This document shows positions 21,123-30,400 of a stretch of DNA of 64,000 bases, piece after piece. The stretch is taken from NCBI GenBank assembly GCA_965201045.1, contig OZ241746.1, positions 1,488,001 to 1,552,000 of the forward strand, written 5' to 3'. The position numbers and the translations under genes are program-made. Source of the DNA: JAPORK01 sp026710285 (lineage in GTDB: Bacteria > Pseudomonadota > Gammaproteobacteria > Pseudomonadales > Endozoicomonadaceae). The notes under the pieces were generated by a model. That model did no database searches, was not told the origin of the DNA, and worked only from the letters and a program-made list of their open reading frames with translations. The stretch's first letter is position 1. Every line of letters begins with the position of its first letter.

Positions 21123-22619
21123 TTATTTCAGATGAATTGTCATGTTGGGCTGGTGACTTGTAGTATCATCGTAAGACCAGCGGCTGGTTACCGTTTTGGT
21201 TTTAGTATAAAAACGGACCATCTCTTTACCATAGGCATGTGCATCTCCATAAAAAGAATCTTTCCAGCCGGTGAAGGAAAATATCGGTACAGGAACCGGA
21301 ATAGGTATGTTAACGCCCACCATACCAACTTCGATGTTTTTTTGAAAGTGAGCGGCGACAGCGCCTGATGCAGTGAAAATTGAAGTACCATTTCCATAGC
21401 TATTGTTATTAATTAGCGTAATAGCCTCTTCCAGGGTATCCACATGAATACAACACAAAACCGGACCAAAGATTTCTTCCTGATAAATGCGCATTTGCGT
21501 ATTTACATTGGTAAATAGTGAGGGTCCCACCCAGTTACCATGAGGATAACCTTCAACCTGACAACCAGAACCATCCAGCAGACACTCAGCTCCTTCTTCT
21601 TTACCTGCTTGAATAAGTTTCAATACCCGTTCTTTTGCTGCTGTGCTGATTAAAGGTCCATAAGCAGCCTGCTTGTTGTCCCAGGCTCCAGGGGTAATCT
21701 TGCGCATTATCTCTGCAAGTTCCGGATACCATGCTTTGCTCTCTCCAACAAAAACACCAACACTAATAGCCATACAGCGCTGTCCTGCTGCACCCACTGA
21801 AGCGCTAGCTAACTGATTGAGTACTTGCGTTTTATTTGCATCCGGCATGATGACCATATGATTTTTAGCTCCGGAAAAACATTGTGCCCGCTTCAGGTTG
21901 TTGGTTGCGGTACGGTAAACAGCGCGAGCCACAGGTTTTGATCCAACAAAAGAGACAGACTTTATTTCCGGGTGGTTAAGTAGTTTTTCAACCTGATGCT
22001 TTCCTCCATGAATAATCTGCAGGATATTCTCCGGAGCGCCCGCTTCATAAAATAGTTCAGCCAGCCTGACTGATGTCATGGGGTCCTGTTCTGATGGTTT
22101 GAGAATAAATGTATTGCCACAGGCAATAGCCAAAGGAAACATCCATAAAGGAATCATTGCTGGAAAGTTAAATGGTGTTATGCCCAGGCAGACACCCAGT
22201 GGATAACGATAACAGATCGTATCAATATTGCTGGCAACATCTTTGAGTGAGTCACCCAGCAGGTTTGTCGTGATATTTGCTGCCTGCTCTGCCACTTCAA
22301 TACCTCGCCACACATCACCCATGGCATCATCAAATATCTTGCCTGTCTCCTGGCTAAGTATTGTTGCGATGGATTTTTGATGTTCTTTTAACAGAGCCTG
22401 GTAACGCATCATTAATCGTGACCTTTGTAATGCGGGCGTGTTTCTCCAGCTCTTAAAAGCGGCAGATGCGGCGGTAACAGCTTGCTCAATTTCATCATCT
22501 GTTGCCAGCGGTACTTTTGCCAGAATGGCTTGTGTGGCAGGATTAATAACATCAAGGTGTTCTGTAGTGGCAGAGTTTTGTGATTTTCCGTGTAAAAAAA
22601 GCGGGACTGCTGTTGTCAT
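21123..22619 (-). CDS. mmsA: Methylmalonate-semialdehyde dehydrogenase (CoA-acylating)
   Basis: A 498-residue aldehyde dehydrogenase, the usual length for MmsA/IolA. It oxidises methylmalonate or malonate semialdehyde with NAD and CoA to propionyl- or acetyl-CoA in valine, thymine or inositol breakdown. Visible features are the substrate/cofactor segment ITPFNFPAMIPLWMFP, the glycine motif SFVGSKPVA and the catalytic Cys282 in GAAGQRCMA. AGGAG lies seven bases before ATG. No other valine or inositol catabolic gene is adjacent, so it stands as a single gene. Two truncated copies of its 3' part lie downstream in the duplicated cassettes, so this copy is the parent. The intact frame suggests it is functional. 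Confidence 0.95.
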   Translation of the reverse strand: MTTAVPLFLHGKSQNSATTEHLDVINPATQAILAKVPLATDDEIEQAVTAASAAFKSWRNTPALQRSRLMMRYQALLKEHQKSIATILSQETGKIFDDAMGDVWRGIEVAEQAANITTNLLGDSLKDVASNIDTICYRYPLGVCLGITPFNFPAMIPLWMFPLAIACGNTFILKPSEQDPMTSVRLAELFYEAGAPENILQIIHGGKHQVEKLLNHPEIKSVSFVGSKPVARAVYRTATNNLKRAQCFSGAKNHMVIMPDANKTQVLNQLASASVGAAGQRCMAISVGVFVGESKAWYPELAEIMRKITPGAWDNKQAAYGPLISTAAKERVLKLIQAGKEEGAECLLDGSGCQVEGYPHGNWVGPSLFTNVNTQMRIYQEEIFGPVLCCIHVDTLEEAITLINNNSYGNGTSIFTASGAVAAHFQKNIEVGMVGVNIPIPVPVPIFSFTGWKDSFYGDAHAYGKEMVRFYTKTKTVTSRWSYDDTTSHQPNMTIHLK

Positions 22620-22922
22620 CAGATTCTCCTGTTTTTATTGGTGGGTGTATTTACAAAAATATACCGGTTGTTTAGCGTCTCATTTAACCGTCATTTATTC
22701 TTACAATCAAAAAAGCGTACCGGAAAAGTAAAAATATTTATTGATTAAAGTCCAGACAGCAGATGAAGACAAGATTTTATCTGCATAAAAAGTACTGCTG
22801 TATATAAAAATCTCGGTTCTACAAAATCAGCTTTACGGTTTGAACAACGCTGTTGTGGTTATCTTTGACGCATTTCTGTACCTTGTTTATGCTTAAAAAG
22901 GGCTATCAGGGATTGATGAAAA
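22620..22922. other. Intergenic region, divergent promoters
   Basis: A 303-bp AT-rich spacer upstream of both mmsA (minus) and the small plus-strand ORF. I see no clear promoter or RNA motif. Confidence 0.4.
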
Positions 22923-23255
22923 ATGATTAAACAAATGAAACAGCTGGAACAGTCAATACAAAGAGCTGAGATTAAGCCAGATAAATACTTTATAACAGAA
23001 GAGAAAAAACAAAAATTACATGTGATGATCTTTTCAAAATATAAATTACAAATCCATGCGCATGTCAAAGGGGATGAGGTTACTGCGGTGCATATTAAAT
23101 CCGAAACAAAAAACTTCAAGTATCCTATATCTCCGGTTGATTTCAGAATTTATGAAGCAAAAGTATTACAGGACTGGAACATTAGCCTGGCAGACCATAC
23201 TAAAAAACAGATAAACCTTGCAGACACAAATGTTGGAAAAATGTTAAAAAAATAG
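22923..23255 (+). CDS. Hypothetical protein (110 aa)
   Basis: A small, lysine-rich protein starting MIKQMKQLEQSIQRAE, with a helical N-terminus and a later beta-like stretch (KLQIHAHVKGDEVTAVHIKS). No signal peptide, no membrane segment and no motif that I recognise. The ATG has no convincing Shine-Dalgarno. It precedes mnmA on the same strand by about 300 bp, too far for confident co-transcription. It is longer than chance would easily give in AT-rich DNA and has ordinary codon use, so it is probably a real gene of unknown role. Confidence 0.5.
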   Translation: MIKQMKQLEQSIQRAEIKPDKYFITEEKKQKLHVMIFSKYKLQIHAHVKGDEVTAVHIKSETKNFKYPISPVDFRIYEAKVLQDWNISLADHTKKQINLADTNVGKMLKK

Positions 23256-23559
23256 AGAGTTGTACTTCTTCCCTGGGTTTTCATACTCAAAAAAAGCGGA
23301 TTCGATTTAATCCGGATTGTTTGTTGTGCGATACAACCTGGAAGATTTTCTTTCTGTATCATGCGTTTGCTGTAAACTTCTTGTCTGTTTTAGCGTGTTC
23401 TTTTCTTTTGTTCACTCACAATAGCCTCAGGAAAAACCGCAATATTTGCGAAAAAAGTGACTTCTCACTGGACCTGATTTTTTCAAAGGTTAAAATAGAA
23501 CAAAATAAATTAATCTGAAATATTTACACTCAATGAAAAATATGGAGAAAAACCTTACT

Positions 23560-24702
23560 ATGTCACCCCGTGTTATTGTTGGTATGTCCGGTGGTGTTGA
23601 CTCTTCAGTGGCGGCTTTGCTTTTAAAACAGCAAGGGTATGCGGTAGAAGGTCTGTTTATGAAAAACTGGGAAGAAGATGATGGAACCGAATACTGTACT
23701 GCCAAAACTGATCTGGCGGATGCACAGTGTGTTGCTGATCAGCTGGGTGTACACCTGCACAAAGCAAATTTTGCAGCGGAATACTGGGACAATGTATTTG
23801 AGCATTTTTTATCTGAATACCGTGCAGGGCGGACACCTAACCCGGACATTCTTTGTAACAGGGAGATAAAGTTTCGGGCTTTTCTGGATTATGCCATGGA
23901 TCTTGGCGCAGACTACATTGCCACAGGACACTATGCAAGACAACAAATAGTCCACCAGGGTGAACAGCAGTATACGGGTCTGTTCAAAGGCACTGATCCA
24001 CTAAAAGATCAAAGTTATTTTTTATACGCTGTTAGCTCACCACAGCTGGCAAAAACACTGTTTCCTCTGGGTGAGCTGCATAAGAGTGAGGTCAGAGAGA
24101 TTGCAGCGCAGCATCAACTGGCAACGCATAGTAAAAAAGACAGTACCGGTATTTGTTTTATTGGTGAGCGACGCTTTCGTGATTTTCTGCAGCAGTATAT
24201 TCCTGCACAGCCGGGCGATATTGAAACCGGTGACGGTAAAGTCATTGGTCGCCATCAGGGGTTGATGTATTATACAAACGGTCAGCGACAAGGACTGGGT
24301 ATTGGTGGTGTTAAAGATTTATCTGATGATCCCTGGTTTGTGGCATCTAAAGATCTTAACCGCAATGTGCTGATTGTAGTCCAGGGAGCAGAACATCCGG
24401 AACTCTACTCTCAGGGGCTGATTACAGAACAGATTGACTGGATTGGTTCTCCGCCTGCCTGTTTAAAGCAGTTATCTGCTAAAATACGTTATCGTCAACA
24501 AGATGAACCTTGTTGGATTACAGAGCATCAAAATAATTACAAAGTGATTTTTCAAAAACCGCAACGTGCAGTAACACCTGGACAATCTGTTGTTTTTTAC
24601 AAAGGGGATCAGTGTCTGGGGGGAGGTGTGATTGAGCGTGCTATTGCTTGTATTGATGATCCTGATACATTGCACACTATCAACCAAAAAGAAGGTGGTT
24701 AG
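23560..24702 (+). CDS. mnmA: tRNA-specific 2-thiouridylase MnmA
   Basis: It installs the 2-thio group on U34 of tRNA for Lys, Glu and Gln, using ATP and sulfur relayed by the Tus proteins. It shows the PP-loop SGGVDSS near the N-terminus, the MKNWEEDD segment, the cysteine in DILCNREIKF and the catalytic cysteine in STGICFIGERRFRDF. A start at 23560 has GGAG 11 bases upstream; an alternative in-frame ATG at 23533 adds nine residues. Length of 380-389 residues is normal. It heads an operon-like series with hflD six bases downstream and purB after that, the same order as in Escherichia coli. Confidence 0.96.
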   Translation: MSPRVIVGMSGGVDSSVAALLLKQQGYAVEGLFMKNWEEDDGTEYCTAKTDLADAQCVADQLGVHLHKANFAAEYWDNVFEHFLSEYRAGRTPNPDILCNREIKFRAFLDYAMDLGADYIATGHYARQQIVHQGEQQYTGLFKGTDPLKDQSYFLYAVSSPQLAKTLFPLGELHKSEVREIAAQHQLATHSKKDSTGICFIGERRFRDFLQQYIPAQPGDIETGDGKVIGRHQGLMYYTNGQRQGLGIGGVKDLSDDPWFVASKDLNRNVLIVVQGAEHPELYSQGLITEQIDWIGSPPACLKQLSAKIRYRQQDEPCWITEHQNNYKVIFQKPQRAVTPGQSVVFYKGDQCLGGGVIERAIACIDDPDTLHTINQKEGG

Positions 24703-24708
24703 ATATCC

Positions 24709-25338
24709 ATGATTTACACCGATAAAGATCGAACGATAGCGCTTGCAGCTATATTTCAGTGTTCCGGACTGGTTCATGAATTGGCAGCAAAAGGATGTGC
24801 AGAAGAAAGCTTTGTTTCTGCCTGTATTGATAGCCTGTTTGTTGTTTCTCCAGGCAGTGTGAGTGAAGTTTATAGTCCAAAAGATGTATTATTTGGTTTT
24901 AAGCTATTGAAAGCAATTCTAAAAAAAAGTTCTGATGTTAAGAATAAACATATTTTACGTTATGCTTTGATGTTGATCAAACTCTCAAAGACGATGAAAA
25001 AAAATAAGTCTGTACAAGACTATATCGGTGAGCAGATTAAACAAATTTTACGGCAGCGAGAATATCTGGAAAAATCAGGAAAAGAGTTTGACAATATAGT
25101 GATTACCCGCCTGGCGACTCTCTACAGAGAAAGTATCAGTACACTGTTGCCACGAATTCATGTCATTGGTAAATCGCAACATTTACATAATGAAAAAAAT
25201 ACCCATAAAATTCGGGCACTTTTACTGTCGGGGATACGAGCTGCTGTCTTGTGGCAACAAACAGGTGGAAAGAGCTTGCATCTAGTTTTGCCATGGAAAC
25301 GTAAACCGATACTGAATATACTGGACGGATACGTTTAG
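24709..25338 (+). CDS. hflD: High frequency lysogenization protein HflD homolog
   Basis: A 209-residue helical protein of the HflD (YcfC) family, identified from AAIFQCSGLVHELAAKG, the RQREYLEKSGKEFD region and its position between mnmA and purB. In E. coli it is a peripheral membrane protein that affects lambda CII and lysogeny; its general cellular role is unclear. It starts six bases after the mnmA stop, implying translational coupling. No unusual features. Confidence 0.9.
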   Translation: MIYTDKDRTIALAAIFQCSGLVHELAAKGCAEESFVSACIDSLFVVSPGSVSEVYSPKDVLFGFKLLKAILKKSSDVKNKHILRYALMLIKLSKTMKKNKSVQDYIGEQIKQILRQREYLEKSGKEFDNIVITRLATLYRESISTLLPRIHVIGKSQHLHNEKNTHKIRALLLSGIRAAVLWQQTGGKSLHLVLPWKRKPILNILDGYV

Positions 25339-25397
25339 TCTGTAAATTTAATGATAATAGTAATTAAAAAATTTAACTTAATATTAAGAGGGTAATA

Positions 25398-26762
25398 ATG
25401 GCACTTTCATCTCTGACTGCACTTTCTCCTGTGGACGGACGCTACCATGATAAGGTGGACTCTCTCCGCCCATACTTTAGTGAGTACGGTCTGATTCGTT
25501 TGCGGGTTATGATAGAAGTCCATTGGTTGCAACAGCTGGCAAACCACCAGCAAATTCATGAAATACGCCCTTTTTCAGAAGCCGCGAATACTTTTCTTGA
25601 AGCATTAATTGATAATTTTTCTGAACAGGATGCTGCGCACATCAAAGATATTGAAAAAATCACCAATCATGATGTAAAAGCAGTTGAATATTTTATCAAA
25701 GAAAAAATGCAATCTCATGTGGAATTACAACTCTATTGTGAATTTGTTCACTTTGCCTGTACTTCTGAAGATATTAATAATCTCTGTCATGCGCTGATGT
25801 TAAAGGCAGGCAAGGAAATTATTACTGAAAACATGAGCTATGTTATTAGTGCTATTCGCTCTTTAGCACATCAACATGCAGATGTACCCATGCTTTCCCG
25901 CACGCATGGTCAGAGTGCGACACCTACCACATTAGGGAAAGAGATGGCGAATACGGTGTATCGTTTAGACAGACAGCTGCAAAAATTAGCAGAAATACCT
26001 GTATTTGCAAAAATTAACGGGGCGGTAGGTAACTATAATGCTCACTTGGTAACTTATCCTGAAGTGGACTGGGCGGCAAACGCAGAAGCATTTATTTCAC
26101 ACATGGGGTTGCAAATGAACCCTTATACAACTCAAATAGAACCGCATGACTATATTGCCGAACTCTTCGATACTATACGTCATTTTAATAATATACTGAA
26201 TGATTTCAATCGCGATATCTGGGGCTACATCTCTTTGGGTTACTTTAGCCAACAGGTTGCTGCAAATGAAGTCGGTTCTTCTACCATGCCGCACAAAGTC
26301 AACCCCATTGATTTTGAAAACTCTGAAGGTAATATGGGTATTGCTAATGCGATATTAGGACATCTTGCTGAAAAATTACCCATTTCTCGCTGGCAAAGAG
26401 ATTTGTCAGACTCAACGGTACTACGTAATCTCGGTGTAGGACTGGCGCATACTCTTATAGCTATTCAGTCAACCCTGAAAGGTATTCATAAATTAAAAGT
26501 TAATGAGACTCGTCTTACAGAAGATCTTGATAATGCCTGGGAAGTGTTGGCTGAACCGGTGCAAACAGTAATGCGCCGTTATAACATTGATGCCCCGTAC
26601 GAAAAGCTAAAAGCCTTTTCCCGCGGAAAACAGATTGACAGAGAATCGCTGCACAAGTTTATTAGCCAGCTTGACATTCCTGAGGCGGAACGAGATAAAT
26701 TACTAAGATTAACACCAGCATCTTATACCGGTATGGCAGCACTATCTGCAAAAAAAGTTTAA
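25398..26762 (+). CDS. purB: Adenylosuccinate lyase
   Basis: A 454-residue enzyme that releases fumarate from SAICAR and adenylosuccinate in purine synthesis. It contains the fumarase/aspartase signature SSTMPHKVNP at about residue 294, the CTSEDINN motif and TRTHGQ-type active-site residues (SRTHGQSATPTTLGKEM). GAGGGT lies just upstream of ATG. It is third in the mnmA-hflD-purB cluster, 59 bp after hflD. Length matches the E. coli type. It appears intact. Confidence 0.97.
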   Translation: MALSSLTALSPVDGRYHDKVDSLRPYFSEYGLIRLRVMIEVHWLQQLANHQQIHEIRPFSEAANTFLEALIDNFSEQDAAHIKDIEKITNHDVKAVEYFIKEKMQSHVELQLYCEFVHFACTSEDINNLCHALMLKAGKEIITENMSYVISAIRSLAHQHADVPMLSRTHGQSATPTTLGKEMANTVYRLDRQLQKLAEIPVFAKINGAVGNYNAHLVTYPEVDWAANAEAFISHMGLQMNPYTTQIEPHDYIAELFDTIRHFNNILNDFNRDIWGYISLGYFSQQVAANEVGSSTMPHKVNPIDFENSEGNMGIANAILGHLAEKLPISRWQRDLSDSTVLRNLGVGLAHTLIAIQSTLKGIHKLKVNETRLTEDLDNAWEVLAEPVQTVMRRYNIDAPYEKLKAFSRGKQIDRESLHKFISQLDIPEAERDKLLRLTPASYTGMAALSAKKV

Positions 26763-26836
26763 AACTAATCGGGAACATGAACAATCTGCAGAAGGGATAA
26801 AATTTAAATTTCAATGAATTCTGTAAATTGACTTCT

Positions 26837-27062
26837 GCATTATATCCGGTAGTCACCAGTCAAGAGGAACAGATATAATGCGGAAAGTCAATTCACCAGC
26901 CATCAGGCTTACCGGGTTGCACGCCGTAAAGCCTCGCCCTTCAGGGTCTGTATCTCAATCACATTTTTTAAAGCGCTTATTTTTATTCTGGCAGGTTGTC
27001 TGTCTGCTATTGAATATACCGTTTTGGTAGAAAACCGTGGCTTTGGCTCAGCCAGCGGGCGG
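26837..27062. repeat. Interspersed repeat relic downstream of purB
   Basis: A 10-bp inverted repeat (GCATTATATC at 26837, GATATAATGC at 26872) is followed from about 26914 by a segment with GCACGCCGTAAAGCCTCGCC, then a TCTGGCAG...GAATATACC part, ending near GGCTCAGCCAGCGGGC. The same order of motifs recurs at 42077-42268 and, inverted, at 42497-42680, with a shorter version at about 48045. No coding potential is seen. The remainder of the 26763-27410 gap is AT-rich and featureless. Confidence 0.55.
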
Positions 27063-27410
27063 GTTAGTGCTGCAAGTATCCACAAGCTGATATTTGAGTT
27101 TGCCGCTAATATTTTTTGTTGTAATATAAAAAAATATCTAACGACTAACTAAACAACATAAGACTTCTTTTTGAACTTGTATAGCAGTTTTCATGTCCAA
27201 TGAATGTTACGAAATTATTAATATTTATGTCTCTGGTACATATTTTTTTATGATGTCATGCTTTTTAACAATTTTTGGCAGTAAATTTTAAAAATAAAAA
27301 GCGATTGATGAGGAATTTAATTGTTATGAAATAAGAGTAGTTTTTTAATTAGTAACTTTAAAAATATTTTCTGGTGTTTTTAAGATGTATTTTAAAAAGG
27401 TGAATTTGTA

Positions 27411-30400
27411 GTGAAAAAAATTATAATAACAATTATACAGATAATATCTTTTTTGTTATTAACTTTATCTTTTTTTTGTCATTCATCTTCTGTTGTATTT
27501 ACAAAGACAGGGATGGATAAGCAGATGAATTTATTGCAAAAAGCAACAACAGTAAAAACACCTGATATTAATAGCTATATTGAAAAACAAATAAAAACGA
27601 CAACAAAAACTGAAGTTAAAAAAAAGCATTTGTTAGGATCTGATGAAGGAGGATCTTCTCCATGGTCTAACGCATTTAATTTTAAAAAAAGCTGGGGTAC
27701 ACAGGTTGACCCCCGTACCGGTATACTGATGGCCTATGTTAAAGTAGGCAGCATGATAAGCAATTTAGATCACGGACCAAATATTAATCTACAGGTCAGT
27801 TACAGTAGTAATAGTTTAGCTGATCCGGACGGTCTTGGTCAGGGGTGGAACTTTAATTTAACTCACTTTAATCCGGTGACCAATCAGTTATCTACTTCAC
27901 AGGGAAAATCTTATAATTTACAACAAAAAGCTGATGGTCAGTGGTTGCCTCAGTACCATAAATTAAAAGATATTCAGATTACGGGTAGTAAAGCAGACGG
28001 TTTAGTTATTACGTATGCCAATGGTCTGCGGGAAACACTAAATCGTGATGGTTACGAGACTCGTCTGGAGCAGCAAAACGGATATGGTGTTACTTTTCAT
28101 TATGTGCAGGGAACGCATTTGCTGCGAGAGATCTGTGATGATCAGAATCATAAAATTGTATTAACCAGAGAAGCTGGATCTTTGATTATCACCAGTTATG
28201 ATAGTGTCGGAAGACCAGTCAATATTTATCTTTATAGTCCTGGTGGTAAGTTAAAAAAGATTTCTTTACCCAGAAGTGACGAGCAATCTTCATCTGATAT
28301 CCACATGAACTATGCCAAAAATCTTTTGATTTCTATTGTTTATCCAACCGGAATGAAGAAAAGCATGATCTATAATTGTACTGATGCAATGAAGGTTTCA
28401 TCTTTTTATGGTCATCAGCAAAAAGGTATGTGTGTTGTTACCCGGGAAGGAGTTTATCCTGGTGCAAACCAGCCCGAAATGGTAACCCGTTATTGCTATA
28501 GCAAAAGCAATGCCAATGAACACAATTATCTTGCCTTTAATTCGGGTCTTAATCTTGAATCGCAATCCAGAGCAGATGTTTTGTTTGAAACACCAGCAAC
28601 TTATACATATAAAACAATACAAGACAATGGAATAACCCAACAGATTCGTACTTATAATAAATATCATCTGCTTATTGATGCACAGATTGTTAGTGATAAA
28701 ACTCACCATGTGCTGTCAAAAGTGCACAACTTTTTTTGTAATACGAACCAGGTCGATGGTTGTGCCAGTACTCGCTTTGAGGATTTACCGGCGACCTACA
28801 GTCTTCCTTTAAAGACGGTCATGGAAAACTGGGGAGACAGTTCAGGTGCTCCTGCAACTGAAGTTACAGAAAGATCTTATGATTCTATGGGGCGTGTTAC
28901 CAGAACAAAAGACGCCTATGGGCGTGTAAAAGAAATAAAATATTGTCCGTCAGGTGGAGATAGTGCCTGCCCTGCTGAACCTGATGGCTGGTCTTCAACT
29001 ACACAGGTTGAATCAGTTATTTCATATCCTTCAGCTCAGGTGCCTGGTGCAGCATTACTGCCTGTAATAAAACAGTATAGTTTTTATCAGAAAGAATTTA
29101 ATCCTGATCGAAAGGGATATATTCTGGTACTTGCACAAAAAACAGTGGATACAGGTGATCAGAACATGACTACAACACGTCAATATTATGATAATCCACA
29201 AGATATTTTCAGGTATGGTTTACTAAAAAGATTAACCGTGAAAGGTACAGTATCATCTGCTGCAAATTTTACTTCAGTCAATAAAAATTATTACTATATT
29301 TTAAGTTCAGATCACAAAACTAAAGAGACGTATACTACAGTAGAAACGGGTAAAAATCAGTTTGAACAGTCATCTGTGATAACAACCAGTATGTACACCA
29401 ATCAGGTGCTCAGGATGGCAGATGCTGAAAATAAAGATATTAGTTACTATCACTATGACAATCAGGGAAGGCTGGTACAAACAGATTCTGCTGTGGGTAC
29501 TGATTTTATGGTCAGTAAGCATTATCAGTATATTATCTCTCCTCAGCAGGTTGAGTTGATTACCATGGCTGCTAATGGTTTAAAAGAAAAAATGCTTTTC
29601 GATGGTACAGGGAGAAAACTAGCTAAATTTAAACAGGTAATAGCTGACACCGGAAAAATGGAATCTGATCAGTGGATGCTGGTTAAAAGAACAAATTATG
29701 ATGCTTATGGGCGTGTCTCTTCTGAAGATAGTTATTATGCAGATGCCACAGGTAAATTGTCAGAGTTGACAACAACGTTTGAATATGATGATTTGGGAAG
29801 AGTGTATAAAGTCCATTTGCCAGACAAAGAAACCGTGGTAAAAATGTATGATGATCCTGATCGTTGTGAAATCAATTATAAATACGACAGTCAAAACCAT
29901 TATTCTTCCATTTCTGTTGTACATGGAAATATATTAGAAAAACCCATAGAACAAATGATACTACCGGCAAATTTTAATCATCATCTTTCTGCCAAACAGT
30001 TGTGTGCAGTCAGCAGCAAGCTGCCTGTAGCCAAAGTATCCTTTGTAACGTATGATGGTTTTGGCAAATTAACTACATCTGTTGATGCTATGGGAAGAAA
30101 AGTAAGCAGAGAGTATGATAGCGTAGGGAGAGTATCCACCATTGTTGATCCTGAGGGAGACAAAATACACAATGTTTATAACTTAACAGGTAAAATTATT
30201 CAAAAATGGGTATTACCTTTTAACAGTCACAAACAATATCTGCTGGCTTCTGCGCAATATAATGCAGCAGGAGAAATGCTATGGAAGGTCAATGAAAGTG
30301 GAGAAAAAACGCAGTATACTTACACAACAGATGGTCAGACAAAAACAGTTACTACTCCCTCAGGGCATATTATATCATGGCAGTATAATGTAATTGGGTT

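Noticed and set aside
26788..26838. GCAGAAG / CTTCTGC pair after purB as terminator
   Set aside because: The loop is 37 bases and no U-run follows, so it is not a convincing terminator.
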